Source: Epinephelus fuscoguttatus (lineage: Eukaryota > Chordata > Actinopteri > Perciformes > Serranidae). Taken from it: 64,000 bases of DNA. Shown piece after piece: positions 44,350 to 55,625 of this stretch (position 1 is the first letter of the stretch; each line of letters begins with the position of its first letter). Location: NCBI RefSeq assembly GCF_011397635.1, contig NC_064774.1, forward strand, positions 124,001 through 188,000, written 5' to 3'. Position numbers and translations under genes: made by a program. The notes under the pieces are model-generated. The model saw nothing but the letters and a program-made list of their open reading frames with translations. It was not told the DNA's origin and made no database searches.

Positions 44350-45710
44350 GACCAACGTGCATCAACTACAGAAGCTTATTGCATTCACTTGACAAATTTA
44401 AAAAAAAAATCTGTTTTATTGAGTAATTTTTTTTCTGGTTTTCGTGGTAATTTTTTTCTGTGGTTTTGTGTTATTTTTTGGGGTTTTTTTCGGGGTGATT
44501 TTTTTCTGTTTTTTTGTGTTATTTTTTGTTTTGTTTTTCGGGGTGATTTTTTCTGTTTTTCTGAGTATTTTTTTCTGAGTTAAGAGAGCAATAGAACAAA
44601 AGACGCTTTCATTCCTTTCTTGAGAGCTGGATATAATGGAAGCAAACATGACCCGCTTGTTTAGTTTAATCCAGTTTTACTTTGTTTTGGGTTACGTGTC
44701 CATCTGATTCTGGAGAAACACTGCAATGTCCAGCAGATCTGAATGGGCTTTTCGTCTGAACAACCGCAAAGTCTTAAGATGCCTACGTAAAGTCGACAAA
44801 CTAATGATGACACCATGTATATGACTTAAAGACAAGAGTATCTCCCAGTGTCTCAAACCCAAAAGAAAGTAAAGTATTGATTTGATGGTTGATTACGGAA
44901 GTGTATTGCATTCACTTGACAAATAAAAAAAAATCTGTTTTATTGGATAATTTTTTCTGTTTTTCAGAGTATTTTTTTTTATTTTTCTGTTTTTCGGTAT
45001 AATTTTTTCTGTTTTTCAGAGTATTTTTTTTCTGTTTTTTGTGTTTTTTTGTTTGTTTGTTTTTCGGGGTAATTTTTTCTGTTTTTCTGAGTATTTTTTT
45101 CTGAGTTAAGAGAGCAATAGAACAACAGACGCTTTCATTCCTTTCATGAGAGCTGGATATAATGGAAGCAAACATGACCCCCTTGTTTAGTTTAATCCCG
45201 TTTTACTTTCCTTTGGGTTTGAGACACTGGGAGATACTCTTGTCTTTAAATCATATAGATGGTGTTATCATTGATTTGTTGACTGACACAGGCACCTTAA
45301 GACTTTGCGGTTGTTCAGACGAAAAGCCCATTCAGATCTGCTGGACATTGCAGTGTTTCTCCAGAATCAGATGGACACATAACCCAAAACAAAATAAAAC
45401 TGGATTAAACTAAACAAGCGGGTCATGTTTGCTTCCATTATATCCAGCTCTCATGAAACGAATGAAAGTGTCTGTTGTTCTATTGCTCTCTTAACTCAGA
45501 AAAACAGAAAAAATTACCCTGAAAAACAAACAAAAAAACCCACGAAAAACAGAAAAACATTGCCGCGAAAAACAGAAAAAAATTACAACGAAAAACAGAA
45601 AAAAAAAAAAATACTCTGAAAAACAAATAATTATTCAATAAAACAGATTTTTTTATTTGTCAAGTGAATGCAATAAGCTTCTGTAATCAACCATCAAATC
45701 AATACATTTT
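44350..45710. repeat. Three-copy inverted-repeat element with simple-repeat core
   Basis: Copy A 44350-44877 (direct), copy B 44873-45230 (direct, shorter) and copy C 45195-45710 (inverted) share ttgcattcacttgacaaat, agagcaatagaac, agctggatataatggaagc and, in A and C, tctgattctggagaaacac. B and C form a near-contiguous palindrome centred near 45205. Each copy contains tandem tttttctgtttttcgg-type 17-22 bp units. No ORF is credible. It looks like a foldback-type element. Confidence 0.8.
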
Positions 45711-45879
45711 GACTCAGGAGCGTTATAGCCTGAATATATATGAAATTGAAATCTAAATGCATATTGAATATGGATTGTATTTCTGTGCAATAAGTCTGAT
45801 TTTTTTTTTTTTTTTTTGGTATTCCCTAAACACATGGTCATGGTTTGCAGCCACCGCCTGTAATTTCGATAACGCTTGT

Positions 45880-46018
45880 GGACTTTTATTTTGATGCTCA
45901 GTAACTCATCTGACCCGGAAGCTGTATTCTTCACTCTAACTTCACACTGTTGACCAAAGATGGCGGCTGGTAGAACCAAGTGTTAGCAGTGTCTTTGTTG
46001 TGTTTTTAAAGTGTGAAC
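45880..46018 (+). promoter_or_regulatory. ZNF-4 promoter region with ETS and YY1-like motifs
   Basis: The family block is complete here: cttttattttgatgctcag, gacccggaagctgtattc (full ETS consensus ACCCGGAAG at 45913-45921), AAGATGGCGG at 45957-45966 and gttgtgtttttaaagtgtg before the ATG. Confidence 0.65.
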
Positions 46019-46211
46019 ATGTCTAAAGTCCAAATGCTGAGATCGTTGGTGAAGCAGCGACTAACTGCGGCTGCTGAAGAGATATTTGGGCTGTTTGAAA
46101 GAACGATAGCAGAGTACGAGGAGGAACTTTGTCGATCAAAAGAGGAGAACGAGCGACAACGGAAACTACTGGACGCTGTTTTCAACCCTCAGCCTCAGTT
46201 AAACGGAGCAG
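46019..46211 (+). CDS. ZNF-4 exon 1: teleost zinc-finger N-terminal domain
   Basis: 193 nt, MSKVQMLRSLVKQRLTAAAE with GLFERTIAEYEEELCRS, ending FNPQPQLNGA before CAG|GTTTGT. The last residues (QPQLNG) replace the family QLRLHR. The intron has lost about 47 bp between cattaaacatt and cactctgtcga relative to the others. Phase matches the acceptor at 48212-48214. Confidence 0.88.
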
Positions 46212-46253
46212 GTTTGTTCATTAAACATTCACTCTGTCGATGTTTAAAGCTAC

Positions 46254-47027
46254 GTTACCTTCTCTGGTGTCGTTAGCTTCTCTGGTGCCGTTAGCTTCTC
46301 TGGTGCCGTTAGCTTCTCTGGTGCCGTTAGCTTCTCTGGTGCCGTTAGCTTCTCTGGTGTCGTTAGCTTCTGTGGTGTCGTTAGCTTCTGTGGTGCCGTT
46401 AGCTTCTCTGGTGCCGTTAGCTTCTGTGGTGCCGTTAGCTTCTCTGGTGTCGTTAGCTTCTCTGGTGCTGTTAGCTTCTCTGGTCTCGTTAGCTTCTGTG
46501 GTGCCGTTAGCTTCTCTGGTCTCGTTAGCTTCTGTGGTGCCGTTAGCTTCTCTGGTCTCGTTAGCTTCTGTGGTGCCGTTAGCTTCTCTGGTGCCGTTAG
46601 CTTCTCTGGTGCCGTTAGCTTCTGTGGTGCCGTTAGCTTCTCTGGTGCCGTTAGCTTCTCTGGTGCCGTTAGCTTCTCTGGTGCCGTTAGCTTCTGTGGT
46701 GTCGTTAGCTTCTCTGGTGCCGTTAGCTTCTCTGGTGTCGTTAGCTTCTCTGGTGCTGTTAGCTTCTCTGGTCTCGTTAGCTTCTGTGGTGCCGTTAGCT
46801 TCTCTGGTGCCGTTAGCTTCTCTGGTCTCGTTAGCTTCTGTGGTGCCGTTAGCTTCTCTGGTCTCGTTAGCTTCTGTGGTGCCGTTAGCTTCTCTGGTGC
46901 CGTTAGCTTCTGTGGTGTCGTTAGCTTCTCTGGTGCTGTTAGCTTCTGTGGTGCCGTTAGCTTCTGTGGTGTCGTTAGCTTCTCTGGTGCCGTTAGCTTC
47001 TCTGGTGTCGTTAGCTTCTACATTCCC
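46254..47027 (+). repeat. 18-bp intronic minisatellite, about 42 units (ZNF-4)
   Basis: Uninterrupted 18-bp periodicity from gttaccttctctggtgtc to gttagcttctacattc. Besides the usual variants there is a ctggtctc type recurring with ctgtggtgcc, suggesting local higher-order copying. Confidence 0.95.
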
Positions 47028-48214
47028 TTCGGATTAATGGCTGATCCTGTTAACTGGCGACTTTCAGCTGGAGGCGTTAGTGATTGTCGTCATGACAACT
47101 GTTGACAGCAGGAAGAGAAACCCAGCTGTCCTCCTTCATCTCTTCACCTCTGTTTAGTTTTTTTTCCATTGTCAAAACACCTGATCTGTGTTTGAAGTCT
47201 TGTTGGAGGAAACATGTCACATCTCACCTCTTCCTCTGCGGGTTCTGACTGAATCACCGTGAATTTTTAATAACTTAAATGTCATTACAGTTGTTAATCA
47301 CAATAAGATACTGGATTATTCTGAGAGAGGATTGTAGCAATCAACTTTTGAGTTCACCAGTGCTGCTAATCAAAACCATCCCTTTTAAACATTTAAAAAA
47401 AATAGCATATTAGGTATGTACAATATTGGATTTTTTGTCGATATCTGGTATGCAGATATATACGGCCGATATTTATTTATTTATTTATTAAAATGATCCC
47501 CATTAGCTGCCACTTAGGTGACGAGCTAGTCTTCCGGGGGTCTGTCTGTCAGTTAACATCTTTGACAATGTGTGTGATGTCACCGGATGATTCTTGTCCT
47601 ATTTTTATAATTATTACCATTATTTCAGTCACTGTGTCTGTTCATGTGCCAGCCGAAATGTTATTGTAGTAACTAAAAAGCTCCAACAGGTGGCAGAAGC
47701 TACATTTGAAGTACCGCATGCAAGCTATGTAAGTCACTGAATCCTCCACAATAAGTTCCTGCAAATGTTTCACAATAAAAGCCTTTTTAGAAAATGAAGG
47801 GATTCTCCCAACTGAAATTATAATGGGCTTTTAATTTCATACAGATACAGGAAGTGCTGAGTTTGAAACCTGCCATTGTCTGCTACCTTGCTTCAGCCGT
47901 GTTTTTATTAAAATGGATATGATATCACATTACTCGTAGATTGCCATAATAAAAGTGGCAACTTTTTTCCATTTCTGCCTTTGAAGTGTGTCGATTAAGA
48001 CATTGAAAAAATGTAAAAAAAAAAAAAAAAAAAAAAAAATTGTAAACAGAAAATTCTTGGTACTGAAGTGAATCCTTTTTTCCCACCCCTGACACATAAT
48101 CTATCGTTGGATTATAATTGTTGATGTATTCATCACTGTAATGTTGCAGCTGGTAAATGTGGAGCTGATTTAAGTTATATATATTTTATATTTTGTGTTT
48201 CCTGTTTCCTGCAG
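47028..48214 (+). other. Remainder of ZNF-4 intron 1
   Basis: No gene. 47407-47490 resembles a hAT-like terminal segment (acaatattggattttttg, ggccgatatttattta), and a poly(A) run is at 48015-48039. Only the final tgtttcctgtttcctgcag is shared with the other acceptors; the longer pre-exon block of ZNF-1 to ZNF-3 is missing. Confidence 0.6.
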
Positions 48215-49122
48215 ACGTCCAGCAGCTGTTGGTGGTTAAAGAAGAGGTTCCCCCTGAGCAGCAGGAGTGGAGCTCCAGTGTGGGCCAGGAGGACCCAGAG
48301 CCTCCACACATTAAAAAAGAAAAGGAGGAACTCTGGATCAGTCAGGAGGGAGAGCAGCTTCAAGGGCTGGAGGAGGATGATATCACCAAGTTCCCATTCA
48401 CTATTGTCCCTGTGAAGAGTGAAGATGATGAAGAGAAACCTCAGATCTCACAACTTCATCAAAGACACACTGAACAGATGGAAACAGAAGTTGAAATAGA
48501 GGACTGGGGAGGACCAGAACCAGCCAGGAACTCAGATCCAGATACACATTTACAACCTGAGACTGATGACAAGCCTGGAGACTCTCTTGAACCCGAAACT
48601 GACATCGATGATGAGTGGAAGAAGACCAGAGAACCTAAGTCAGGTTTAAACTTTATGATACATGATGAAGACCCTGTCAGCGATTGGAGATGTGGTGCTG
48701 GTGAGAAACCATTCAGCTGCTCTGAGTGTGGGAAAAGATTTGGGAAAAGTGGAAATCTGAAGCGACACATGATAACCCACACGGGAGAGAAACCATTCAG
48801 CTGCTCTGTGTGTGGGAAAAGATTTTACCGCAAGACACATCTGCAGGAACACATGCGGTCTCATACAGGAGAAAGACCCTTCAGCTGCCCAATCTGTGAG
48901 AACTCTTTTACACATCGTGGAAATTTACAGAAACACATGATAATCCACACAGGAGAGAAACCGTACAGCTGCTCAGTGTGTGGTAAAAGATTCCCTCGAG
49001 AAGGATACTTAGCTCATCACATGAGAACCCACACAGGAGAGAAACCTTTCTGCTGCAATGTTTGTGACCAAAGATTCACTTGGCTTCACCAACTCAGAAA
49101 CCATCAGTGTGAAACTGTTTAG
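48215..49122 (+). CDS. ZNF-4 exon 2: C2H2 zinc-finger protein, 5 fingers
   Basis: With exon 1 this gives 366 residues, the shortest member. Hinge [13 protein letters not shown], one unit (EDPEPPHIKKEK, in which the acidic residue of the SUMO-like motif is lost), acidic linker with [16 protein letters not shown], then fingers from 48712: KRFGKSGNLKRH, KRFYRKTHLQEH, NSFTHRGNLQKH, KRFPREGYLAHH and terminal [19 protein letters not shown]. The stop TAG at 49120-49122 follows the atypical last finger directly. All four canonical fingers keep their Cys and His, so the protein is plausible as functional. Confidence 0.88.
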
Positions 49123-49960
49123 CTGCTGTAAGTGTGTGGAAAAATTTAGCTGCAAGACACTTCTAAAGAGACGCATTTAAACTCATACAGGAGAAAAAAG
49201 TTTCAGCGGCTCAGTTTGTGTGAAATCATTGAGACAGAGTGGACATTTACACTCATGAAAAACCTCACAGGAGAGAAACCACTTATCTTCTTTGAGTGTG
49301 GGAAGTGATAAGAACCAAGAGAATTCTGAAGCAACACAAAAGATTTCATAGAGAAGAGAAACCTTTTGGCTGCTCAGTTTGTAAAAACTTTTACATAGAG
49401 CAGGGGTTTGCACACACATGATAATCAACACAGGAGAGAAACCCTTCAGCTGCAGTGTTTGTGAACAAAAATTCACTTTGCCTAAACAGCTCAGAATCCA
49501 TCTGTGTGTTGGTTGTCAGTCCTCACAGCCTCATCAAACTCAGCATGGCCTCCAGCCAGCAGCTCAGCTGAGCAGATGGAAACCGAACCAGATGGAGAAG
49601 ACTGTGGAAGACCAGAACCAGCCAGGAACTCAGATCCAGATACACATTTACAACCTGAGACTGATGACAAGGCTGGAGACTTGATTTGGCCGCAAGAGCT
49701 TGAGGACACGTGGATTCATACAGGAGAGAAACCGTTCAGTTGCTCAGTTTGTGATACAGGATTTCCTTGGAAGGAAAAATTTCACTAAATTTCATTTACG
49801 ATAAAACCCTTTTTTGCTGCTCATTTAGTGCGAAACATTTTACACACGTTGTGAAAAACGTAAGAATCCACACAGAGAAGATACTTTTCAGCTCTCAGTT
49901 AATGGTAAAAGTTTTGAAAGCGCTCCAGTCAAAGTTCAAGAAAATCATGTGGAAGATATG
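49123..49960 (+). pseudogene. Decayed ZNF fingers and second linker behind ZNF-4
   Basis: At least five degraded finger units with stops, then an odd end finger (CSVCEQKFTLPKQLRIH) at 49448-49505, a second acidic linker ([17 protein letters not shown]) at 49590-49655 and another broken finger ([17 protein letters not shown]). This is the tail of a longer ancestral array or of a second gene. Confidence 0.75.
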
Positions 49961-51115
49961 ATGCAAATATGACGTTTCTGTTTTGTGTATGTATGTGAAG
50001 AAGGTTACAGTGTCCTAATAGCTCCTCAGAGGTCCACGTTATCAGCTCTTCAGTCAGTCACACGTTTCATTTTTTACATTGTACTTTGTCGCAGTTTGTT
50101 TTTGTTGTTGATACACAAATTTTTCCACCTCAGCCAGGTGTGGAAACTTTTTGCAATAATTGTATTTTTTTCTTTCATTTTCACTTTCATTTTTATGCAC
50201 AGTTTCAAAATGGCGTATAAATAGTTGACTAGGTTACGTTAGGCTTCGGGGATCTGGAGGGATAGTCAAACAATTTTGGTACAAAAAAGACTTTAAGTTT
50301 GGAAGACGCCCTGTTGATTTGTCTGAAGCATCATTCAGCTGTGGCTGAAGCTAAGAATGTATTACTACATTCACTATCGTCTGATTTAGTAAACATCACT
50401 CTACTTTGCACAATTTATCCTGAGATGCTGGCGCAACAATAGGTAAGTAAATTTGGTTGGTTGTGTTTTCAGCAGGAGTAGGGCTGAGGCGGTAGCGGGC
50501 AGATGGATGTGCCTGGCTGGTAAGCTGTGATGGCTGGCTCACTCTCTCATGTTATTCCCTTGCCACCTACAGGAGACAACAGACCTCCTCTCCAAACACT
50601 GTAACAGCTCCTCTGTTTTTCTGTGTTCTCCATCAGCCACACTTAAGGTCACAAGCAGAACCACCGCAACCACTCTAGACAGAGCGAACAGGCGCTCAGC
50701 TTTGCCTCGTACCTAGCAAAGTGTAGCTCGTCCCTCCAGAATGTTGTGATCACAGCAACTAACGCACATTCAGTCAATCCGTGTGAATTCTGCTTAACCT
50801 TGCAATTTTGAACCAATCACTGCAACTTCACCACAAATGTGACCAATGAAAAGGGGTAAAAACTCATTATATTGTAGAGCTGCATGCAGCGTATTGATTT
50901 GTTGAGCTCTGTGCCTGGGACAGAGTCGCACAAACACAGTGACAGGGCTAACTGGCAGCTCCACTAGCATCACACAGCTAACGTTACCCAACAGCTATTA
51001 ATTGGCTTACCGTCAGAGTTGAGCCGTTTGGGTGTTGGTGTCAGATGTAAACCGCTGCTGCAAGGCTTTTGCCCAAGCAGCAAAATCTGACGAGTAGAGA
51101 TGATGTTGTGCTGTG
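49961..51115. other. Intergenic, no gene recognised
   Basis: No supported coding region, RNA gene or defined transposon was seen. Confidence 0.45.
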
Positions 51116-51227
51116 TTAGCTTGTGCTAATTGCAGCATCAGCAGCTGATTGTTGGCACAGATAGATTCTTATTCTGTGGGAAAGAATGAATGCTTGTAAT
51201 ATTAAGCCCCAAATCTGTGACATTTGA

Positions 51228-51313
51228 GCAATTTTCACTGGCGCTGGCGTTTCATCCATCCAGCTGAAAATGGACAGATGGATGGATGAAACGCCAGCGC
51301 CAGTGAAAATTGC
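51228..51313. repeat. Perfect hairpin, 34-bp arms, 18-bp loop
   Basis: 51228-51261 is the exact reverse complement of 51280-51313, with an 18-nt spacer. The arms include ttcatccatcc, the tail motif of the adjoining minus-strand LINE, so it probably arose as a short inverted duplication of that LINE's 3' end. Confidence 0.97.
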
Positions 51314-51735
51314 CTTGGATAAGGCCTGGTAGCAGGGGCAGTAGGCTGAGCAAGGTACTCTCGATGTCCCTTTCCCCACCAACGCTTTCCAGCTCCTCCT
51401 GGGGGATCCTGATGCATTCCCAGACCAGATGAGATATATAATCCCTCCAAGTGTTCTGGGTCTGCCCCGGGGCCTCCTACCAGTGGGACGCACCCGGAAC
51501 ACCTCTAAAGGGAGGTGCCCAGGAGGATCCTGATCAGATGCCCAAACCACCTCAACTGGGCCCTTTCAATGCGATGGAGCAGCAGCTCTACTCTGAGCTC
51601 CCTCCAAATGTCCGAGCTCCTCACCCTATCTCTAAAGCTGAGACCAGCCACCCCACGGAGGGAACTCATTTCGGCAGCTTGTATCTGCGACCTCATTCTT
51701 TCCGTCTTGCACTTCACCGCAAAAAAACGCACCCT
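51280..51735 (-). mobile_element. LINE ORF2 C-terminus and 3' end, minus strand
   Basis: Minus-strand frames encode VAGLSFRDRVRSSDIWREL, RAQLRWFGHLIR and, after a frameshift near 51520, LPLEVFRVRPTGRRPRGRPR. This is the common C-terminal block of a fish non-LTR retrotransposon (Rex-like; clade not certain). The 3' end carries tggatggatgaa. It is 5'-truncated and non-functional. Confidence 0.75.
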
Positions 51736-51739
51736 CTAG

Positions 51740-53640
51740 AAACAGTGCAACATGTATTACAATTTTTTGAAAAGCTACTGTGAAATTTTAGGACACAGCA
51801 AAAACCTGGAGGTACTGATTACTGTTACGTTAGCATTAGCATGGTCAATTTAATGTTAACATAAGCTAACTAACATGGTTGACCTTTATTTTCCAACTTC
51901 CCAATGACACCATTTACTCAAAAGTACTGTATGATCAACCAAATTTTTTCGGCACATGCCAGTACGCCCTTATTAGCATTATTAGCACAGCTGGGCTAAC
52001 CCAAGGATAATTTATGAGCTAGCAGAGAGGTCAGTGGTTAGCTGAGGTGATGCCTTGGGAAACAGCCAGCAGCTAGTGATGGAAGCCACTCTCTCAATTA
52101 TGCAAAACTAAAAGCCTTAATGAAATGTAAACGGGTGAGTTATATATTTAAAAAAAAATTCAGCCCCTGTACAGTTGTCTTTAATGTTGTAATTAGCTAT
52201 AGAGACCAAAACTGTTTTTGTACCAGGCTGTAAAGTTTATTTCTGCCTTAAAGTTGGACATTTCAACATGTCATCTTTGGGGACTGACTCTGTTTTGGAG
52301 CCAGCCTCAACTGCAGTTTTTGGCACTTGCTCATTGGCTTCGTCTTTCAGCCTCGGCGGCCGCTGCCACAGGACAGAGTGGCTCAACTGTGACTGAGAGG
52401 ATGCCTCGCCAATAAGAGTTTTACTGCAGGTCATTGGACTTCCCCATATACCCAGCTCATCTGTGTAGCTGCCCCATTGGCTGATATGCATGTGTATGTA
52501 TATGATTAATTATCTTTTATATGTTATTTTAACCTAACAAATGAATCATACCCCCTCCTATATAAATGCTCTTATAAATGTTCTTTGTAGTGTGTTTTAT
52601 TTGGAGCCTGATGAAGGCCACAAGCTGAAACGCATTGGTCTGAAAGTCAAGTTGTGTTTACTACAGGCGGTGTTTCAGTTCTAACCTCCTCAGACTCGAA
52701 AGTCAAGTTCTGTTTACTACAGGCGGTGTTTCAGTTCCAACCTCCTCAGACTGTTTCCTCTGTCCATGCACCTTGGATGTGGTATCTTGAAGTCACTCAA
52801 CACACTTTTCGACTACTAAAACCACAAGCTCTCTCCAAAGATTTGGGTCGGTTGTGAATCCTCTGCACACAGCGCACAGATCTTAAATTCTCAAGAACAG
52901 CTGGTCAGATTGTACCAACACTGATAATACATGTTATATAAACCACCTATGCAGTGTTTCCCAGACAGAGGTTTTACTTGGGTGGCCCACCCTGGTAGAG
53001 GAACTTATTATTATTTTATTGTTTCCAGTTGATATTGTCCACTGAGATGTAGCGGAGTAAATTGTGATGTCGTGTTAAATGGAAGTACTTCAGCAAAGTA
53101 CAAGTACACACTCACAGACAATAGGTGTGTGTGCAGTAGAGATGCGCGGATGGCAGTTATACCGCGGACCGGGCGGGTTGGGTGATAAAGATGAACAATC
53201 TGATTAATGGCGGATGGGTTATGGGCGGGTGAAAATAATAGCCTAATAATAACTTTTATTTATATCGCACCTTTTAAAAACAAAGTTTACAAAGTGCTTT
53301 GACAAACATTAATGAGGGAAAATACATTGCATGCTCTAAAATGTGAACAGCACATTTTAATATTTATATTTAGTGGGGCACAATCTGGCCGGCGGCCAGA
53401 CTCTCACTGAGCCTGTGTGTGGACCAGAACACCGGAGCATGATGGAGGGCGATTTACTCCTTAAATGTGTCATTTGGAAGGGTTTATTTAACACAGTGAT
53501 CCCCGCAGCAGCAGAAATGAGTGAGTCTCCTCATTAAGAGTGCCAATGTGCGCCTTTACGCACGGAGTAACGGCGCCATTTTATTGATTATTTTAATGTC
53601 AGTCAGCTGACGGGATCGGCCAGGATCTAATCAAACAGCA
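51740..53640. other. Intergenic with small repeats
   Basis: A 56-bp tandem duplication lies at about 52645-52757 (tttactacaggcggtgtttc twice). A hAT-like terminal fragment begins at 53148 (tagagatgcgcggatgg). No gene recognised. Confidence 0.5.
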
Positions 53641-53735
53641 TGGATACCAAGAGGCGAAGCTCCGTTGAATTTTTGCCAACAGCCACTAGGGGCGCTGCCG
53701 CCATTTTGGACTGTTGCGTCCAGACAACATGCAAG

Positions 53736-53854
53736 ATGTCAAGGAGAGAGGAGGAAAAAAGTAAAAGAAAACAGTGTAGTGCAATTAACTGCAACAACTA
53801 TCAGTGGAACACCCCGCACCTGGCCTTCCGCCGTTTCCCGAAGGATCCTGACAG
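53736..53854 (+). CDS. THAP-domain protein, first coding exon
   Basis: From ATG 53736 the exon reads MSRREEEKSKRKQCSAINCN, then QWNTPHLAFRRFPKDPDR, stopping at a consensus donor (ACAG|GTAAGA). CSAINC (C-x4-C) supplies the first two zinc ligands of a THAP domain and FRRFPKD is its hallmark; the C-x2-H ligands would be in the next exon, which I could not find in the window. An in-frame ATG at 53640 exists, but THAP domains normally begin close to the first Cys. Upstream gccgccattttgg (53695) is a YY1-like word. Could be a host THAP gene or a P-element-like transposase relic. Confidence 0.6.
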
Positions 53855-53929
53855 GTAAGAACTCCTGAGGTGTAAGTTTTAAAGTGTTTTAATATCTATT
53901 TAATATGCCAGTTTTGTTCATATATATTA

Positions 53930-54215
53930 TCAGGTTGTCCGTCCGTCTCATTCGTGTGAACGTGATATCTTTTGAAAGAATTTCTTAAGATTTGTCCACT
54001 TGCATTCAACAATGAACTCTTAGATTTTGGTGGTCAAAGGTCAAGGTCACTGTGACCTTGTCAGTCTGCTTGTAAACACAATATCTCAGAAACATTGTGA
54101 TGGAATTTCTTCAAATTGGACACAAACACTCACTTGGATTTATTGATGAACTGATTGAAATTTGGTGCTCAAAGGTCAAAGTCACTATGACCCCAGACTT
54201 ACATCCTGGAGATCG
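53930..54215 (+). repeat. Dispersed repeat with perfect ERE palindrome
   Basis: A segment of a repeat also present at 57335-57740 (shared gtcaaaggtcaaggtcact, ggaatttcttcaaatt and cacttgga words). 54044-54058 is a perfect AGGTCA-n3-TGACCT palindrome; a degenerate second one is near 54179. Confidence 0.75.
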
Positions 54216-55384
54216 CTGTTTATGTCCCATGTTGTGACGTTACATTACATTGATTACAAAAGTGCTTATCCTAATCAAACCATGAGTTATTGTTGTTAGT
54301 ATGTTCCTCCACCAGGTGACACTAATGACTCAATAAAAGACAAACCTCCGTTTGCAAACCTGCCATGCATGTGCAAACCTGCCATGCATGTGCAAAACAC
54401 CTCAACACTGTTTTGGTTGAAAATGACTTTTGGTCATTGGAACAGTGAAGACCTGTTTTATCATGTAGACACATCCGGTGCCTCTTGTGTTGTGTTTATA
54501 AGGGTGAGGGAAAATAATATTGTAAAGTTCTGTTTTAATTCCATCCAAATATTAGTTTACCCAGTTTGTTCCAAATGATTAAGGGCCATCAAAAGACAAG
54601 GTGGTTTTAAGAAAACCAACACACTGATTATTTTTTTCTTAACCATGTTATATTTAGTGGATCATGTTACGACCCAATCACCAGAATAAATATTGGCATT
54701 GTGTTTCTGCAAACCATGGGTATGTTACATTCATACTTGTTTATGTAGCTCATATGTTAAAACCTAACGTCTCTTTGAGGGTTAAGGGCTATGGGTATGG
54801 GTAGGGCATAGGTGTAGGAATGTGTTTGCTGCGACTGTGAAGTACTTTTTTCTGGGTTTTCCTGTGGGCGGACACTCGCTCATTACACCTCAGACTGGAA
54901 GCCAGCATCATCGTGTCCGCCTCGTTCCTCCCTGTCTCCCCTTACAGGTAAGAACAATGGTTGTAATATGTGTACATATGTTTTCTGAGTTACTAGGAAC
55001 ACATTGGCGTTAAATATCTTTGTCAAAAGTCATTTTAGGAGGTGAATTTAGTTAACTAAAACGTTAGAGTGTTGGCTTGCTGGCAGCATGTTTGGTAGCA
55101 TGGGTCAGGCATGCAGCTACTTGCTTATCATCAGGGTTTGGGTGATAGCTATGTGCCAATGTACTGCCGCACCCCAGTTCTCTATACAAGAAACAATGTT
55201 CGTCAAGATATAGAAAGAGGTGAAATCGAGTCTCTGCACATAATTATGAGCTGACACATCAGGGCTTCAGTGACCGTCTGCAAAAGCAGAAACTCACTTG
55301 TCTCTCTATTCAAACACTATAAAACACACCAGTCTGAGGTGCTGAAGGCACGGACTGCATCGTCTCCCAGCAAACTTAGATATG
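54216..55384. other. Intergenic, no gene recognised
   Basis: Short open frames (54369-54578, 54822-55013) show no domain. Parts of 54300-54620 resemble 61420-61620 (gacaaacctc, cccagtttgttcc, gccatcaaaagacaa), an old duplicated segment. Confidence 0.45.
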
Positions 55385-55625
55385 ACATCTGCACAGCTGC
55401 TTGGAAGTGTCAGAATCTTTTGTATACCCTGCGTGCCTATAGATAGGACAGGTCGCCAGACTATCACAGGGCTGACACATAGAGACAGACAACCATTCAC
55501 ACTCACATTCACACCTACGGACAATTTACCAAGTTACCAATTAACCTGCATGTCTTTGGACTGTGGGAGGAAGCTGGAGCACCTGGAGAAAACCCACGCT
55601 GACACGGGGAGAACATGCAAACTCC
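55385..55625 (-). mobile_element. tRNA-related fish SINE, minus strand
   Basis: On the minus strand this reads gcatgttctccccgtgtc, ctccagcttcctcccacag, acatgcaggttaattggt and tgtcagccctgtgatagtc, the body of the same common fish SINE family found in plus orientation at 59464. The tRNA-like head is missing. Confidence 0.75.

Noticed and set aside
44350-45660. Frames rich in Lys, Asn and Thr in the inverted-repeat element
   Set aside because: They arise from tandem tttttctgtttttcgg units and lack any domain.
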